Positions 40,155 to 50,327 of a DNA stretch of 64,000 bases are shown piece by piece. Source of the DNA: an uncultured Pelagibacteraceae bacterium (GTDB lineage Bacteria > Pseudomonadota > Alphaproteobacteria > Pelagibacterales > AG-422-B15); NCBI GenBank assembly GCA_902526005.1, contig CABZIW010000001.1:158988-222987 (forward strand), written 5' to 3'. The translations under genes and the position numbers were made by a program. The stretch's first letter is position 1, and each line of letters begins with the position of its first letter. The notes under the pieces are model-generated. The model was given only the letters and a program-made list of their open reading frames with translations. It searched no databases and was not told where the DNA came from.

Positions 40155-40877
40155 CTATCTAACTATCTTTAATGCCTCAGCAATATCAATATTTTTGTCA
40201 TAAATTGCTTTACCTACAATTACACCTTTTATTTGTGAGTAATTTTTTTTCTTTAGGTTAATAAGGTCCGAGATATTTGATACCCCACCTGATGCAACAC
40301 AGTCAATTTTTGTTTGGAACATTACATTTTCTAGCATTTCAAAGTTAATTCCTCGCTTCATACCATCCCTCATAACGTCAGTAATTATTATTGAGTTGAT
40401 TTTAAGATCTTCTATACTTTTTAAGAAATCAGAAATTTGTAAATCTTTTACATCTTTCCAACCTTTTGTAGCAATTTGGTTCTGCTTAATGTCGAGAGCA
40501 ATTGAAATTCTATTAGGATAATTGCAAACTGATTTCTCAAAAAAAGTTTTATTTTCAAACGCTGATGTTCCAATAATAACATTATTAATACCAATGTTAA
40601 TGAGTCTTTCAACTCTTTCTATATTTCTTACTCCGCCACCGAACTGAATCTTAAGATTTGTATTTTTTTTTATTTGCTCAATAGATTTAATATTTTCAAA
40701 ATTGCCCTTAAGCGCACCATCTAAGTCAACGCAATGCAAATATTCCACTCCAGTGTCTTCAAAAATTTTAGCCTGTTCTAACGGTGACTCATTGTATGTT
40801 GTAGATTGTTTAAAATCACCTTGTATTAATCTTACACATTTACCGTCTTTTAAATCAATTGCTGGAAATAAAATCAT
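40155..40877 (-). CDS. hisA: ProFAR isomerase HisA
   Basis: [33 protein letters not shown]. Confidence 0.96.
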   Translation of the reverse strand: MILFPAIDLKDGKCVRLIQGDFKQSTTYNESPLEQAKIFEDTGVEYLHCVDLDGALKGNFENIKSIEQIKKNTNLKIQFGGGVRNIERVERLINIGINNVIIGTSAFENKTFFEKSVCNYPNRISIALDIKQNQIATKGWKDVKDLQISDFLKSIEDLKINSIIITDVMRDGMKRGINFEMLENVMFQTKIDCVASGGVSNISDLINLKKKNYSQIKGVIVGKAIYDKNIDIAEALKIVR

Positions 40878-41512
40878 GAAGGTTCCCACTCGAGAAAGTT
40901 TGTAATTATTTGTTTTCCGTTATTATGACTTTTTTCTGGATGAAATTGTGTACCAAAAATATTTTCCTTGAGTACTGCTGCAGTAATTGGATTTGGATAT
41001 TTTGTAGTTGCAATACAATTTTCATTTTTGTGAGTTCTAAAGTAGAAACTGTGCACAAAATAAAAATCAGAATTTTGTGAAATATTATTCAATAATTCAT
41101 GATTGCGAAAAGTGACTTCATTCCATCCCATGTGTGGAATTTTATAATCAGCTGGAGTATCGATCTTGATTACTTCTCCGGGTATCCATCCAAAGCCCTC
41201 ACATTCACCAAATTCTAAAGATTTTTCTGCTAGTAATTGCATTCCAACACAAATGCCCATAAAAGCTTTTTTTTCTCCAATTACCACTTGTTCAAGGCTT
41301 TCAAATAGACCGTCTATTTTGTGAATTGCGTTCTTACAATCTTGAAAAGCTCCAACTCCAGGAAGAACTAATTTATCGGCGTTTAATATTTCAGATGGTG
41401 TGTTTGTAACAATAATTTCATATGGATTTTCTGAGTTATTGTTTACGGCTTCAAATGCCTTGTGTACTGAATGTAAATTTCCTGAGCCGTAGTTGATAAT
41501 TACTAACTTCAT
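40874..41512 (-). CDS. hisH: Imidazole glycerol phosphate synthase subunit HisH
   Basis: VIINYGSGNLHSVHKAF, MGICVGMQLLAEKS, GTQFHPEKSHNNG. Confidence 0.97.
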   Translation of the reverse strand: MKLVIINYGSGNLHSVHKAFEAVNNNSENPYEIIVTNTPSEILNADKLVLPGVGAFQDCKNAIHKIDGLFESLEQVVIGEKKAFMGICVGMQLLAEKSLEFGECEGFGWIPGEVIKIDTPADYKIPHMGWNEVTFRNHELLNNISQNSDFYFVHSFYFRTHKNENCIATTKYPNPITAAVLKENIFGTQFHPEKSHNNGKQIITNFLEWEPS

Positions 41513-41967
41513 TTATTCATTTGTTTAATAGTATCAATAACTTCCTCTACATGATTATTTACTTTCACTTTTCTCCAAACCTTTACGACCTTGCCATTCA
41601 TAATAAGAAATGTAGATCTATCTATACCCTTGTAAGTTCTGCCATACATACTTTTTTTAATCCATACACCAAATTTTTCACAGATTTTATCAGTCTCATC
41701 AGAAAGAAGATCAAATTTTAATTTGTATTTTTCAGCAAATTTATTTTGTTTTTGAACGGTATCTTTAGATATACCATAAACTCTTACCTTTAGATTGTTT
41801 AACTTTCGAAGATTGCTTTGGAAATCACAAGACTCTTTTGTACAACCTGGAGTATCTGCTTTAGGATAAAAATAAATTACCGTGTCCTCTTTTGTAGGAA
41901 ATTTAACTTCTTCATCTTTCTGATTTTTAAGTTTGAATGAAGGTAGTTTTTGGCCTTCTTTAATCAT
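41509..41967 (-). CDS. Thiol peroxidase, Bcp/PrxQ type
   Basis: YFYPKADTPGCTKESCDF. Confidence 0.93.
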   Translation of the reverse strand: MIKEGQKLPSFKLKNQKDEEVKFPTKEDTVIYFYPKADTPGCTKESCDFQSNLRKLNNLKVRVYGISKDTVQKQNKFAEKYKLKFDLLSDETDKICEKFGVWIKKSMYGRTYKGIDRSTFLIMNGKVVKVWRKVKVNNHVEEVIDTIKQMNK

Positions 41968-41969
41968 TG

Positions 41970-42569
41970 TTAAAGTTGTCCTTTGGTAGAAGGAATGTTC
42001 ATTCCCTCTCGCTCGTTAATCGCAACAGCATTTCTTAAACTTCTTGCCAAAGCCTTAAAGCAAGATTCAATTATATGATGGTTGTTTTCTCCATAAATAT
42101 TTTCCACATGTAATGTTGTTCCACTTGCTTGTGCAAAAGCTTGGAACCATTCTTTAAATAATTCAGTATCAAAGTCACCTTGAGAAGATGTTATCTTTGG
42201 AGCACTAAATTTTACTTTCCAAATTAAATAAGGTCTATTTGATAGATCAAGTGCAACTCTTGATAATGTTTCATCCATGGGAATATATGAGTGCGCATAA
42301 CGTGTAATACCTTGTCGATTACCTAATGCTTTTGATAAACATTCGCCAATTGCAATGCCTGTATCCTCAGTTGTATGGTGATAATCAATGTGAGTATCTC
42401 CTGTTGCTTTTATCTTCATATCAATCAGTGAGTGCTTTGACAATTGTTCAAGCATGTGATCAAGAAATCCTATGCCAGTCTTGATATCGTACTTACCTGT
42501 TCCGTCGATATTAATATCGACAGAGATAGAGGTTTCTTTCGTGTCTCTTTTATACTCTGCTGTTCTCAT
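41970..42569 (-). CDS. hisB: Imidazoleglycerol-phosphate dehydratase
   Basis: [34 protein letters not shown]. Confidence 0.97.
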   Translation of the reverse strand: MRTAEYKRDTKETSISVDINIDGTGKYDIKTGIGFLDHMLEQLSKHSLIDMKIKATGDTHIDYHHTTEDTGIAIGECLSKALGNRQGITRYAHSYIPMDETLSRVALDLSNRPYLIWKVKFSAPKITSSQGDFDTELFKEWFQAFAQASGTTLHVENIYGENNHHIIESCFKALARSLRNAVAINEREGMNIPSTKGQL

Positions 42570-42646
42570 AACAAAATCCAGTCGGTTTCTATCAATAAAT
42601 CACTGAATTATCTATAAAAAATGTAATTTTTAGTGAAAAGTCAGGG

Positions 42647-42676
42647 CTTGAAGTTAATAAATAAATAGCCACATAA
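42647..42676 (+). promoter_or_regulatory. RpoH (sigma32)-like promoter of hslVU
   Basis: CTTGAA (exact -35) - 16 nt - CCACATAA just upstream of hslV ATG. Confidence 0.5.
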
Positions 42677-42684
42677 CACTCAGC

Positions 42685-43236
42685 ATGGAAAATCAACAAA
42701 GTCAATCATGGCACGGCACAACTATTATTAGTGTAAGAAAAGGCAATCAGGTTGTTGTCGCGGGAGACGGACAAGTTAGTCTTGGAAATACAGTTATAAA
42801 AGGCACTGCCCAAAAAGTTAGAAAAATAGGTGATGGTAGTGTTATCGTTGGCTTTGCCGGAGCAACTGCGGATGCATTTACTTTATTTGAGAGACTGGAA
42901 GCGAAACTAGAAAAGCATCCTAAACAGCTTACCAGAGCATGTGTTGAACTGGCGAAAGATTGGCGTACCGACAAATATTTAAGGCGCCTAGAAGCACTTC
43001 TTACAGTTGCAGACTCTTCTACATCACTTCTAATTACTGGAATGGGTGATGTGTTAGACCCTGAAGGGTCACTTATTGGAATTGGTAGCGGTGGTAATTA
43101 TGCACTATCCGCTGCTAAAGCGCTGATTGATACTGATCTTACCGCTGAAGAAATTGCTTTAAAGTCACTAAAAATTGCTGGCGAAATTTGTGTTTTCACA
43201 AACAGCAATGTTACACTTGAAAAAATTGAGTATTAG
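42685..43236 (+). CDS. hslV: ATP-dependent protease subunit HslV
   Basis: [25 protein letters not shown]. Confidence 0.98.
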   Translation: MENQQSQSWHGTTIISVRKGNQVVVAGDGQVSLGNTVIKGTAQKVRKIGDGSVIVGFAGATADAFTLFERLEAKLEKHPKQLTRACVELAKDWRTDKYLRRLEALLTVADSSTSLLITGMGDVLDPEGSLIGIGSGGNYALSAAKALIDTDLTAEEIALKSLKIAGEICVFTNSNVTLEKIEY

Positions 43237-43239
43237 ATA

Positions 43240-44544
43240 ATGCAAGCATTTTCACCAAGGGAAATTGTTTCCGAACTTGATAGATATATTATTGGCCAAG
43301 ATGATGCAAAAAAATCTGTAGCCATAGCATTAAGGAATCGTTGGCGACGTCAGCAATTACCAGAGGATATGAGAGAAGAGGTTCTTCCAAAAAATATTTT
43401 AATGATTGGTCCTACTGGAATTGGTAAAACTGAAATTTCTAGAAGGCTCTCAAAATTAGCACAAGCACCGTTTATAAAAGTTGAAGCAACAAAGTTTACA
43501 GAAGTTGGGTATGTAGGTAGAGATGTGGAATCTATTGTTCGTGATTTGATTGAAATAGCAATTACAATGGTTCGTGAAATAAAGAGAAAAGAAGTAAAGG
43601 CAAAAGCACAATTAGCTGCTGAAGAACGTGTGTTAGACGCTTTAGTTGGACCAGGTTCAGGGCCTGCTACAAGAGAAAGTTTCAGAAAAAAACTTAGAAA
43701 TAATGAACTCAATGAAAAAGAAATTGAAATAGCTGTTCAAGATACAGGATCATTTCCAACAATTGACCTTCAAGGTGGACAGGGTGCTGGTATAGGAATG
43801 ATAAATCTAAACGACATGCTTGGTAAAGCTATGGGACCAAAAACTAAAAAGAAGAAAACAACAGTTGCCGACTCTTATGAGATTTTGGTTAATGAGGAGT
43901 CAGATAAATTAATTGATACTGATCACATTGTGAATGAGGCAAAAAAAGCTGTCGAAGACAATGGCATTGTATTTATTGATGAAATAGACAAAGTTTGCGC
44001 AAGAAGTGAAAGGGTTGGTGGTGATGTTTCAAGGGAAGGTGTTCAAAGAGATTTGTTACCTTTAATTGAGGGAACAACAGTTAATACTAAACACGGAACA
44101 ATCAAAACTGATCACATACTTTTTATAGCTTCTGGAGCCTTTCAACTGTCAAAACCATCTGATCTATTGCCAGAATTACAGGGCAGATTGCCAATAAGGG
44201 TCAATCTCAAAGCACTTTCACAAGAGGACTTTAAACGTATCCTAACAGAACCCAAATATAGCTTGATAAAACAGTATGAGGCACTGATGGGTACTGAAGA
44301 TGTAAAAATCAGTTTCAGCGAGGACGGAATAGATGCAATTGCAACCTTAGCTGTGGATATAAACTCAACTATTGAAAATATTGGTGCTCGCCGTTTGCAT
44401 ACCATTCTTGAGAGAGTATTAGAAGATATTAGTTTCTCAGCGGCCGATAAAGGTGGAGAAAAAATTACAATTGATGCAAACTACGTTAAAGATAATGTGA
44501 ATGAGTTATCTAAAGATACTGATCTTTCTAAATTCATTCTCTAA
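43240..44544 (+). CDS. hslU: HslU ATPase
   Basis: [44 protein letters not shown]. Confidence 0.98.
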   Translation: MQAFSPREIVSELDRYIIGQDDAKKSVAIALRNRWRRQQLPEDMREEVLPKNILMIGPTGIGKTEISRRLSKLAQAPFIKVEATKFTEVGYVGRDVESIVRDLIEIAITMVREIKRKEVKAKAQLAAEERVLDALVGPGSGPATRESFRKKLRNNELNEKEIEIAVQDTGSFPTIDLQGGQGAGIGMINLNDMLGKAMGPKTKKKKTTVADSYEILVNEESDKLIDTDHIVNEAKKAVEDNGIVFIDEIDKVCARSERVGGDVSREGVQRDLLPLIEGTTVNTKHGTIKTDHILFIASGAFQLSKPSDLLPELQGRLPIRVNLKALSQEDFKRILTEPKYSLIKQYEALMGTEDVKISFSEDGIDAIATLAVDINSTIENIGARRLHTILERVLEDISFSAADKGGEKITIDANYVKDNVNELSKDTDLSKFIL

Positions 44545-44549
44545 TTTTT

Positions 44550-44978
44550 ATGTCACTAAAAACAAAAAAGACTCATTTAAATAAGATAAAGGTTCGTTAC
44601 TCAGAAGTTGATTGTCAGAGAATAGTTTATAATTCACATTATTTGACATATTTTGACATTTCTCTCAGTGAGATGCTCGAAGACTGTTTCGATCAGGATG
44701 AATATGTGAAACAGACTAATAACGATTTTCACACAGTTGGTGTGCAAATGAATTTTAAAAGTCCTGCAAGATTAAATGATCATCTCGAAGTTTACACAGG
44801 GATAAAAAAACTTGGAAACTCGAGTATGACATTTACACAAGAAATTTATAGATCTGGATCTGATGAAATTATAAATGAAGCAGTTATTACTTGGGTTAAC
44901 ACAGACCAAAAAAGTATGAAGTCCTCTAAAATTCCAGATAATATAAAAGAAAAGTTAAAAAGGTATTTGATAGATTAA
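44550..44978 (+). CDS. Acyl-CoA thioesterase (4HBT/YbgC-like hotdog)
   Basis: VRYSEVDCQRIVYNSHYLTYFD. Confidence 0.88.
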   Translation: MSLKTKKTHLNKIKVRYSEVDCQRIVYNSHYLTYFDISLSEMLEDCFDQDEYVKQTNNDFHTVGVQMNFKSPARLNDHLEVYTGIKKLGNSSMTFTQEIYRSGSDEIINEAVITWVNTDQKSMKSSKIPDNIKEKLKRYLID

Positions 44979-45589
44979 TCAGAGGTCGCCGTTAATAACC
45001 AATTAGAAGTTTTTTTATCTTTTATTTTTTCAAAAGTCCAAACATCTGTAATTTTTTGCACCTGATTAAGACTGCCTGAAATTACTTCATCTTTACTGTT
45101 TTTAATACATGTAATCATTTCAGAAATAAATCTCACTGTTACTTCCATAGGATTTTTTTTCAGGTCTTTGTGAACAATTTCAGATTTTTCTATACCTATA
45201 AAATTAAATTCTACAGTTTCATTTTTACTATTTCGTTCATCTATTACTGACGTAAAGCTATTTAATACTTCATTAGATAGCAAAGGCTTAAGGGCATCTT
45301 TATTGCCATTTTCAAAATTTGTGACGATCGTTTCATATGCATTTGATGCGCCGCGTAAAAAATCATCTTTATCAAACCAACCATCTTCTCTTGAACCTGA
45401 AGCAACTTTTGGTTCGATAGTTACAATTTTTTCTTCTGAGGATTGTTGAGGAGTTTCATAGTTATATGAAGTTTTATCTGTTTTTTCATGGCCAGTACGC
45501 CTTCCAAGTACACTTCTAAGGCGCAAAAGAACTATTCCTGCTATTATTGCGAGGATTAGGATGTCAATATATTGAAAGGCTTCACTCAT
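44975..45589 (-). CDS. Tim44-like domain protein, membrane anchored
   Basis: N-terminal TM then LRSVLGRRTGHE; Tim44-like C-terminal domain; adjacent to fxsA/secB as in other alphaproteobacteria. Confidence 0.88.
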   Translation of the reverse strand: MSEAFQYIDILILAIIAGIVLLRLRSVLGRRTGHEKTDKTSYNYETPQQSSEEKIVTIEPKVASGSREDGWFDKDDFLRGASNAYETIVTNFENGNKDALKPLLSNEVLNSFTSVIDERNSKNETVEFNFIGIEKSEIVHKDLKKNPMEVTVRFISEMITCIKNSKDEVISGSLNQVQKITDVWTFEKIKDKKTSNWLLTATSD

Positions 45590-45656
45590 ATAGTTAAATA
45601 TTATAGAGTCCTTATTTAGGTATTTAAACTAAACTTTCAACAATTACTTACTTATT

Positions 45657-46085
45657 TTGTTTTTATTTATCGCACTTTTTATACTGATCCCAATCATTGA
45701 AATTAGTTTATTTATTGAAATTGGGAGCATTATTGGATCGTTCTACACCATAATGCTTATATTCATCACTGCAATTGTGGGTGTATTTTTTGTCCGTCAA
45801 CAAGGGATAAGCACATTTCAAAAGTTAACATCTCAATTGCAAAATTTAGAAACACCTGTTCAAACGATGTTTGAGGGGCTAGTCATTCTTGTCTCTGGTA
45901 TTCTTTTAATTACTCCTGGGTTTTTCACTGATGCTGTAGGTTTTCTGGGATTGATACCATTCTCGAGAATAATTTTCATAAAGTTGGTAGCAAGTTACAT
46001 TCTTTCTAGATATGGTAAGCGAAATAATCAAAATGAAAATACCATTGAAGGTGAATTCATTGATATTGATGAAGAGGAAAAATAA
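45657..46085 (+). CDS. FxsA family membrane protein
   Basis: PIIEISLFIEIGSIIG, LLITPGFFTDAVGFLGLIP; TTG start. Confidence 0.88.
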   Translation: MFLFIALFILIPIIEISLFIEIGSIIGSFYTIMLIFITAIVGVFFVRQQGISTFQKLTSQLQNLETPVQTMFEGLVILVSGILLITPGFFTDAVGFLGLIPFSRIIFIKLVASYILSRYGKRNNQNENTIEGEFIDIDEEEK

Positions 46086-46087
46086 TA

Positions 46088-46510
46088 GTGGATGTAAAAA
46101 CAAAAATTATCACACAATTTGTTAGAGACTTATCATTTGAAAATCCTAATGGACCAGGATCATTTCAACCAGGTAGCGATCGACCCAATATTAATGCAAA
46201 TGTTGATGTCAAAGCACAAAATAGAAAAGATACCAATATTTATGAAGTCGAGCTGAACGTGAGTGTAAATGCTTCACGCGCGGATCAGAGTTTGTACATT
46301 GTAGACCTAAAGTACGTTGGAATATTTGAAATTGAAAATCTTACTGACGATGTTAAGGAAGCTTACTTACTAGTAGAATGTCCGCGACAACTTTTTCCAT
46401 TTGCAAGAAGAATTATTTACGACTTACATGCTGATGGAGCTCTACCACCACTTATGTTAGACCCTGTGAACTTTGCTGAACTTTATAAAAAGAAAACAAG
46501 TAATAATTAA
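46088..46510 (+). CDS. secB: Protein-export chaperone SecB
   Basis: FVRDLSFENPNGP, CPRQLFPFARRII. Confidence 0.93.
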   Translation: MDVKTKIITQFVRDLSFENPNGPGSFQPGSDRPNINANVDVKAQNRKDTNIYEVELNVSVNASRADQSLYIVDLKYVGIFEIENLTDDVKEAYLLVECPRQLFPFARRIIYDLHADGALPPLMLDPVNFAELYKKKTSNN

Positions 46511-47319
46511 TAGCGTAACAATTTAGGTTCACCGTCCACAATTTCAAAAACTGGCTCAACATTAGGTATGTCATCTTTATCTTTGTTATTCATGTTGAGC
46601 AAAAGCTCGGATGTATCTGTGTAACCACAAATCATTTCAAGATTTTTTATTGTTGGCATAATCATAGGAAAATTTCCAGATTTACTCTCTTGAAGGGCTT
46701 CTTCAGGATTAATCCATTTGCTTTCAACTCCCTCCACTCCATCGTGTACGGCTACCTGATCGGTTGTACGAGCTATAAAAAATCTAGTACTGTATCTTCT
46801 TTTCTCTATTTTTGGAGTAACCCAGTGTGAAATATAAGCAAGTTCATTTGTTGCTAATTCTAGATTTAAAGTATCTATCATTTCATAAAAAATATTTTCA
46901 CCTTTTAGAATTTTGCTTTTGTATTGATCTATTATTTTTAGATCATCCTTGTTGAGAACGGTATTTATTAAATTTACTCCCTTTTTATTTGCAAGAAGAA
47001 TTCCACTTTCTTCAAAGCACTCCCTGATACATGCAGCCCAATATGAAAGGCCATTTTTTTTTAATCCAAGTCTTTCAGATGCCAAGGCATCATCAAGATG
47101 AGGGCTGTATTTTGAATAATTATTTGAGATATCTTCATTATCAATTTTACCCCCTGGAAATACCCATACACCACCAAAATTTGTTTTCATCGATCTTTTA
47201 ATCATAAACACTTCTACCCGCTGGTTGGTGTCTCGTATAAGCAGTACTGATGCGGCTGGCGTAGGCACTTTTTGATAATTGCCATTATCGCTAGGAGTAT
47301 GATTAATTTTGTTATTCAC
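46507..47319 (-). CDS. NUDIX hydrolase
   Basis: GGVWVFPGGKIDNED...ACIRECFEESGILL. Confidence 0.85.
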   Translation of the reverse strand: MNNKINHTPSDNGNYQKVPTPAASVLLIRDTNQRVEVFMIKRSMKTNFGGVWVFPGGKIDNEDISNNYSKYSPHLDDALASERLGLKKNGLSYWAACIRECFEESGILLANKKGVNLINTVLNKDDLKIIDQYKSKILKGENIFYEMIDTLNLELATNELAYISHWVTPKIEKRRYSTRFFIARTTDQVAVHDGVEGVESKWINPEEALQESKSGNFPMIMPTIKNLEMICGYTDTSELLLNMNNKDKDDIPNVEPVFEIVDGEPKLLRY

Positions 47320-48022
47320 TTGTTTGATTATTTTTAGACTGATTAATTTTTTTCCAAATAGAGTGCTCGCCTAATGTTTGAATAAATTCTTCATGCAGTT
47401 TTTTTTCTTGATCAGAAATTCGGGGTGCTAAATTTCTATTCTTGATCTTTTCAGTGTCAAAAGATGAGGTAGAATTCGCTGTTACTGACTTGGTGCTTAG
47501 ATCCAGGCTTAGCTCACGAGCATCCATTAGTTCTATGTACACACGGGCTAAGAGCTCAGTATCAATTGTAGCTGAATGTTTTTCTCTCTGCTTGTTATCA
47601 ATTGCAAATCTTTTACAAAGCGCATCAAGTGAAACACTCTGGCCAGGAAATTTTTCTCTAGCAATCGAGACTGTGTCAATTTTATCATTTTTAAGAGACT
47701 CTTTACCACAGGTATTCAGCTCGTAATTTAAGAAACCAACATCGAAGTCCACATTGTGAGCAATAATTGGATCCGTGCCTAAAAATTCTAAGAACTCTGA
47801 TACAATGTTCTCAAACAAAGGTTTGTCTTTTAAAAATTCGTAGCTCAATCCATGCACCTTAAATGATGAGTCAGGCACATCTCGCCGGGGGTTAATATAT
47901 TGTTGGTATGTTTTACCAGTGGGAAGATAATCAATTATCTCTATCGCAGCAATTTCAATGACTCTGTGACCCTCTGAAGGCCTTAGTCCGGTGGTTTCTG
48001 TATCAAGTACGACTTGTCTCAT
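47312..48022 (-). CDS. dnaQ: DNA polymerase III epsilon subunit
   Basis: VLDTETTGL, AHNVDFDVGFLN, HSATIDTELLA exonuclease motifs. Confidence 0.96.
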   Translation of the reverse strand: MRQVVLDTETTGLRPSEGHRVIEIAAIEIIDYLPTGKTYQQYINPRRDVPDSSFKVHGLSYEFLKDKPLFENIVSEFLEFLGTDPIIAHNVDFDVGFLNYELNTCGKESLKNDKIDTVSIAREKFPGQSVSLDALCKRFAIDNKQREKHSATIDTELLARVYIELMDARELSLDLSTKSVTANSTSSFDTEKIKNRNLAPRISDQEKKLHEEFIQTLGEHSIWKKINQSKNNQTSE

Positions 48023-48642
48023 TGATTAAAGAAGGTATTCCACGCCTTTGGATTAATCAATTTAATTTTTGCAGCAACTTCTTTTACCTCTGATTTGGTA
48101 TCTTCAATATTATTATCGGTTGAAATGATGTAATCCGCTTTTTTTAATTTGTCTCTGTCTGGCATTTGTTGATCTTTAATAGCATTAAAAATCTCTAATG
48201 GTACTTTTCTCTCCTGCACCACTCTGGATTGTTGTGTTGCTTCAGACGCTGTCACCACAACAGAAACATCCACATATTTTTCTCCTCCAGTTTCAAAAAG
48301 TAATGGGATGTCTAAAACACAACCCATCTTTCCTTCATCGATTAATTTTTTTATGTAAATTATTTGGTACTTCCTTGTTACAGGATGAACAATTTGTTCT
48401 AGGTCTCTAAATTTATCAGGGTCTTTATTTAGAATATCTCTTAATGCTAATCGATTCACTACACCATCTTTCGTTGAGCCTGGAAACTGTCTCTCTACTT
48501 TTTCTATGACCTCTTCATCGTTTTCGTATATATAATGAACTGTATCGTCAGCATTATAAATGCCGTAACCGTGATCTTTAAACATTTGCGCAACAGTTGA
48601 TTTTCCCATTCCAATAGATCCTGTTATACCAACCAACAACAT
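48019..48642 (-). CDS. coaE: Dephospho-CoA kinase
   Basis: VGITGSIGMGKSTVAQMF, DIPLLFETG. Confidence 0.97.
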   Translation of the reverse strand: MLLVGITGSIGMGKSTVAQMFKDHGYGIYNADDTVHYIYENDEEVIEKVERQFPGSTKDGVVNRLALRDILNKDPDKFRDLEQIVHPVTRKYQIIYIKKLIDEGKMGCVLDIPLLFETGGEKYVDVSVVVTASEATQQSRVVQERKVPLEIFNAIKDQQMPDRDKLKKADYIISTDNNIEDTKSEVKEVAAKIKLINPKAWNTFFNQ

Positions 48643-48645
48643 TAG

Positions 48646-49458
48646 TTAACCCCCCAATACACTCATTAATTCCTCATCAATTTCAGGCATTATATCGTGC
48701 CACACATTAAATGACTGGGCAGCTTGATGGATTAGCATCTCCAATCCATTTTGAACCGTACAGCCGCTTTCCTCGGCGTGTTTTAGAAAAGTTGTCTTGC
48801 TTGGGTTATATATAAGATCGTAAACATGTGCAGATGAATTTAGGCTATCAAAGTCTATTAAATTGTTTTCTTCGCCTTCTTGTTGTCCCAAGCTTGTGGT
48901 GTTAACAACTAAATGTGAGGATTTAATAAACTCACTGATTGTTCTTTCTGTTAAAACTGTTGCCTCAACACCAAGATCACTGCAAAGCAACTCTGCGTTT
49001 TCTCTTGTTCTATTATAAATGCCAATCTCACACTTCATATGTGTTAACGCATACACAACCGCCCTTGCTGATCCGCCGGCTCCAAGCACCAAACACAACT
49101 TGTTATTTAGGCCTTTATTTGCAATTGATTTTTCAAAACCAATCGGGTCGGTGTTATCCCCATAAATACCATCTTTATTTACTATGAGCGTGTTGACTGC
49201 TTTGAGGGTTCTTGCAACATCAGATGTGTTATCACAATATTTATATGCGTCCTCCTTGAGGGGAACTGTAACGTTTAAGCCGTAGTAACCCTCTTCTATT
49301 AAACGATCAACATCCCTAATAAAGTTTTCTTTTTTTACATTTATTTTTTGGTAAGCGCCCACATCAATTTTCTTGCTTTCAATCCAGTGATTATGGATTT
49401 TAGGTGAAAGACTATGATCTATTGGGTCTCCAATAACTGCTGTTTTTTTACGTGCCAT
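48646..49458 (-). CDS. aroE: Shikimate dehydrogenase
   Basis: VIGDPIDHSLSPKIHN, LNVTVPLKEDAYKYCD, LGAGGSARAVVYAL. Confidence 0.96.
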   Translation of the reverse strand: MARKKTAVIGDPIDHSLSPKIHNHWIESKKIDVGAYQKINVKKENFIRDVDRLIEEGYYGLNVTVPLKEDAYKYCDNTSDVARTLKAVNTLIVNKDGIYGDNTDPIGFEKSIANKGLNNKLCLVLGAGGSARAVVYALTHMKCEIGIYNRTRENAELLCSDLGVEATVLTERTISEFIKSSHLVVNTTSLGQQEGEENNLIDFDSLNSSAHVYDLIYNPSKTTFLKHAEESGCTVQNGLEMLIHQAAQSFNVWHDIMPEIDEELMSVLGG

Positions 49459-50053
49459 TGTTTTCAAATAGAAGATTGTTGTCCCAAAGGAACTGGGTTA
49501 ATTGAATTAATGATATGCCTTGTATTGAAAAAAGGTCACTCCCAACATTTTCAAAAAGTTTAATTCCTTCTTCCTCAATTGCATAGACACCTACAAGACC
49601 AAGAATATTGTCATCGACATTATTTAAATATTCTTTTATCAGGTCCTCACTCAGCTTTCGCATATGCATTTTAGATCTTTCTACATGCTTCCAAATAATA
49701 TTGTTGTCTTGAGCGACTGTTGTGGCAGTTATGAGTGTGTGGATACATCCGCTCATTTTCAACAATTGGTCTTTTGCTTCGTTTCTATCCCTAGCCTTAT
49801 TAACTAATTCACCTTTCAGATCTAGCCCTTGGTCTGATCCAATAACAAAGGCATTTTTATTAGACATTGAGGGTTTCAAGGCTTTCATCTCTGCAAGTTT
49901 AACTACGACCTCTTCGGGTGTATTTTTACTCATCGACAACTTTACCTCGTCCTCATCTACTCCATGAGAAACAGGCTCAAAGTTAATACCCGCATTGCGT
50001 AACAATTTAATTCTTGTTTCACTTTTAGAAGCCAAAATTATGTCCCTGTTCAT
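49448..50053 (-). CDS. maf: Maf-family nucleotide pyrophosphatase
   Basis: ILASKSETRIKLLRNAGINFE, VIGSDQGL. Confidence 0.93.
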   Translation of the reverse strand: MNRDIILASKSETRIKLLRNAGINFEPVSHGVDEDEVKLSMSKNTPEEVVVKLAEMKALKPSMSNKNAFVIGSDQGLDLKGELVNKARDRNEAKDQLLKMSGCIHTLITATTVAQDNNIIWKHVERSKMHMRKLSEDLIKEYLNNVDDNILGLVGVYAIEEEGIKLFENVGSDLFSIQGISLIQLTQFLWDNNLLFENNGT

Positions 50054-50327
50054 AAACCTGTATAACCCCCCCTAAGACCTGTGAGTACTTTTACTATCTT
50101 TTCCCATTATTAATTTTTAACTTATTTTTCTATCTTTATTGAGAATTTTTGCAAACTTTGTTCACTTGTTAGAGATATTGCAGTTTTCTTCCACGTCGGT
50201 GTATAAGGTTAAAAAGCATATAATTCAAAGCGATTGTTCTGTGTATCGAATTGTGGGCAAAAAGCGACTTTTTATATATACACAATTCCACAGGAACATA
50301 AACAACTACAATTATATATATAATATA
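50054..50327. other. oriC: Candidate chromosomal replication origin (oriC)
   Basis: Largest non-coding gap in window; maf|hemE strand switch; degenerate DnaA boxes at 50057-50065, 50158-50166, 50240-50248, 50252-50260, 50276-50284; inverted repeat GAATTGTG(50248-50255)/CACAATTC(50281-50288); TA-rich DUE-like tract; parAB/parS about 10 kb away. Confidence 0.65.

Noticed and set aside
42600-42640. Possible his leader-peptide attenuator upstream of hisB
   Set aside because: The 115-nt hisB/hslV gap shows no His-codon run or GC stem with T tract toward hisB.
50064-50070. C7 run in the maf-hemE gap as a phase-variable tract
   Set aside because: Short single homopolymer near the maf start with no clear promoter context; noted only as part of the origin interval.
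50139-50327. N-terminal extension of hemE in the ORF track (MRIFANFVHLLEIL...)
   Set aside because: Conserved HemE sequence begins near MSIFIDTLKGQ at 50328; the extension is AT-rich non-coding sequence within the origin candidate.
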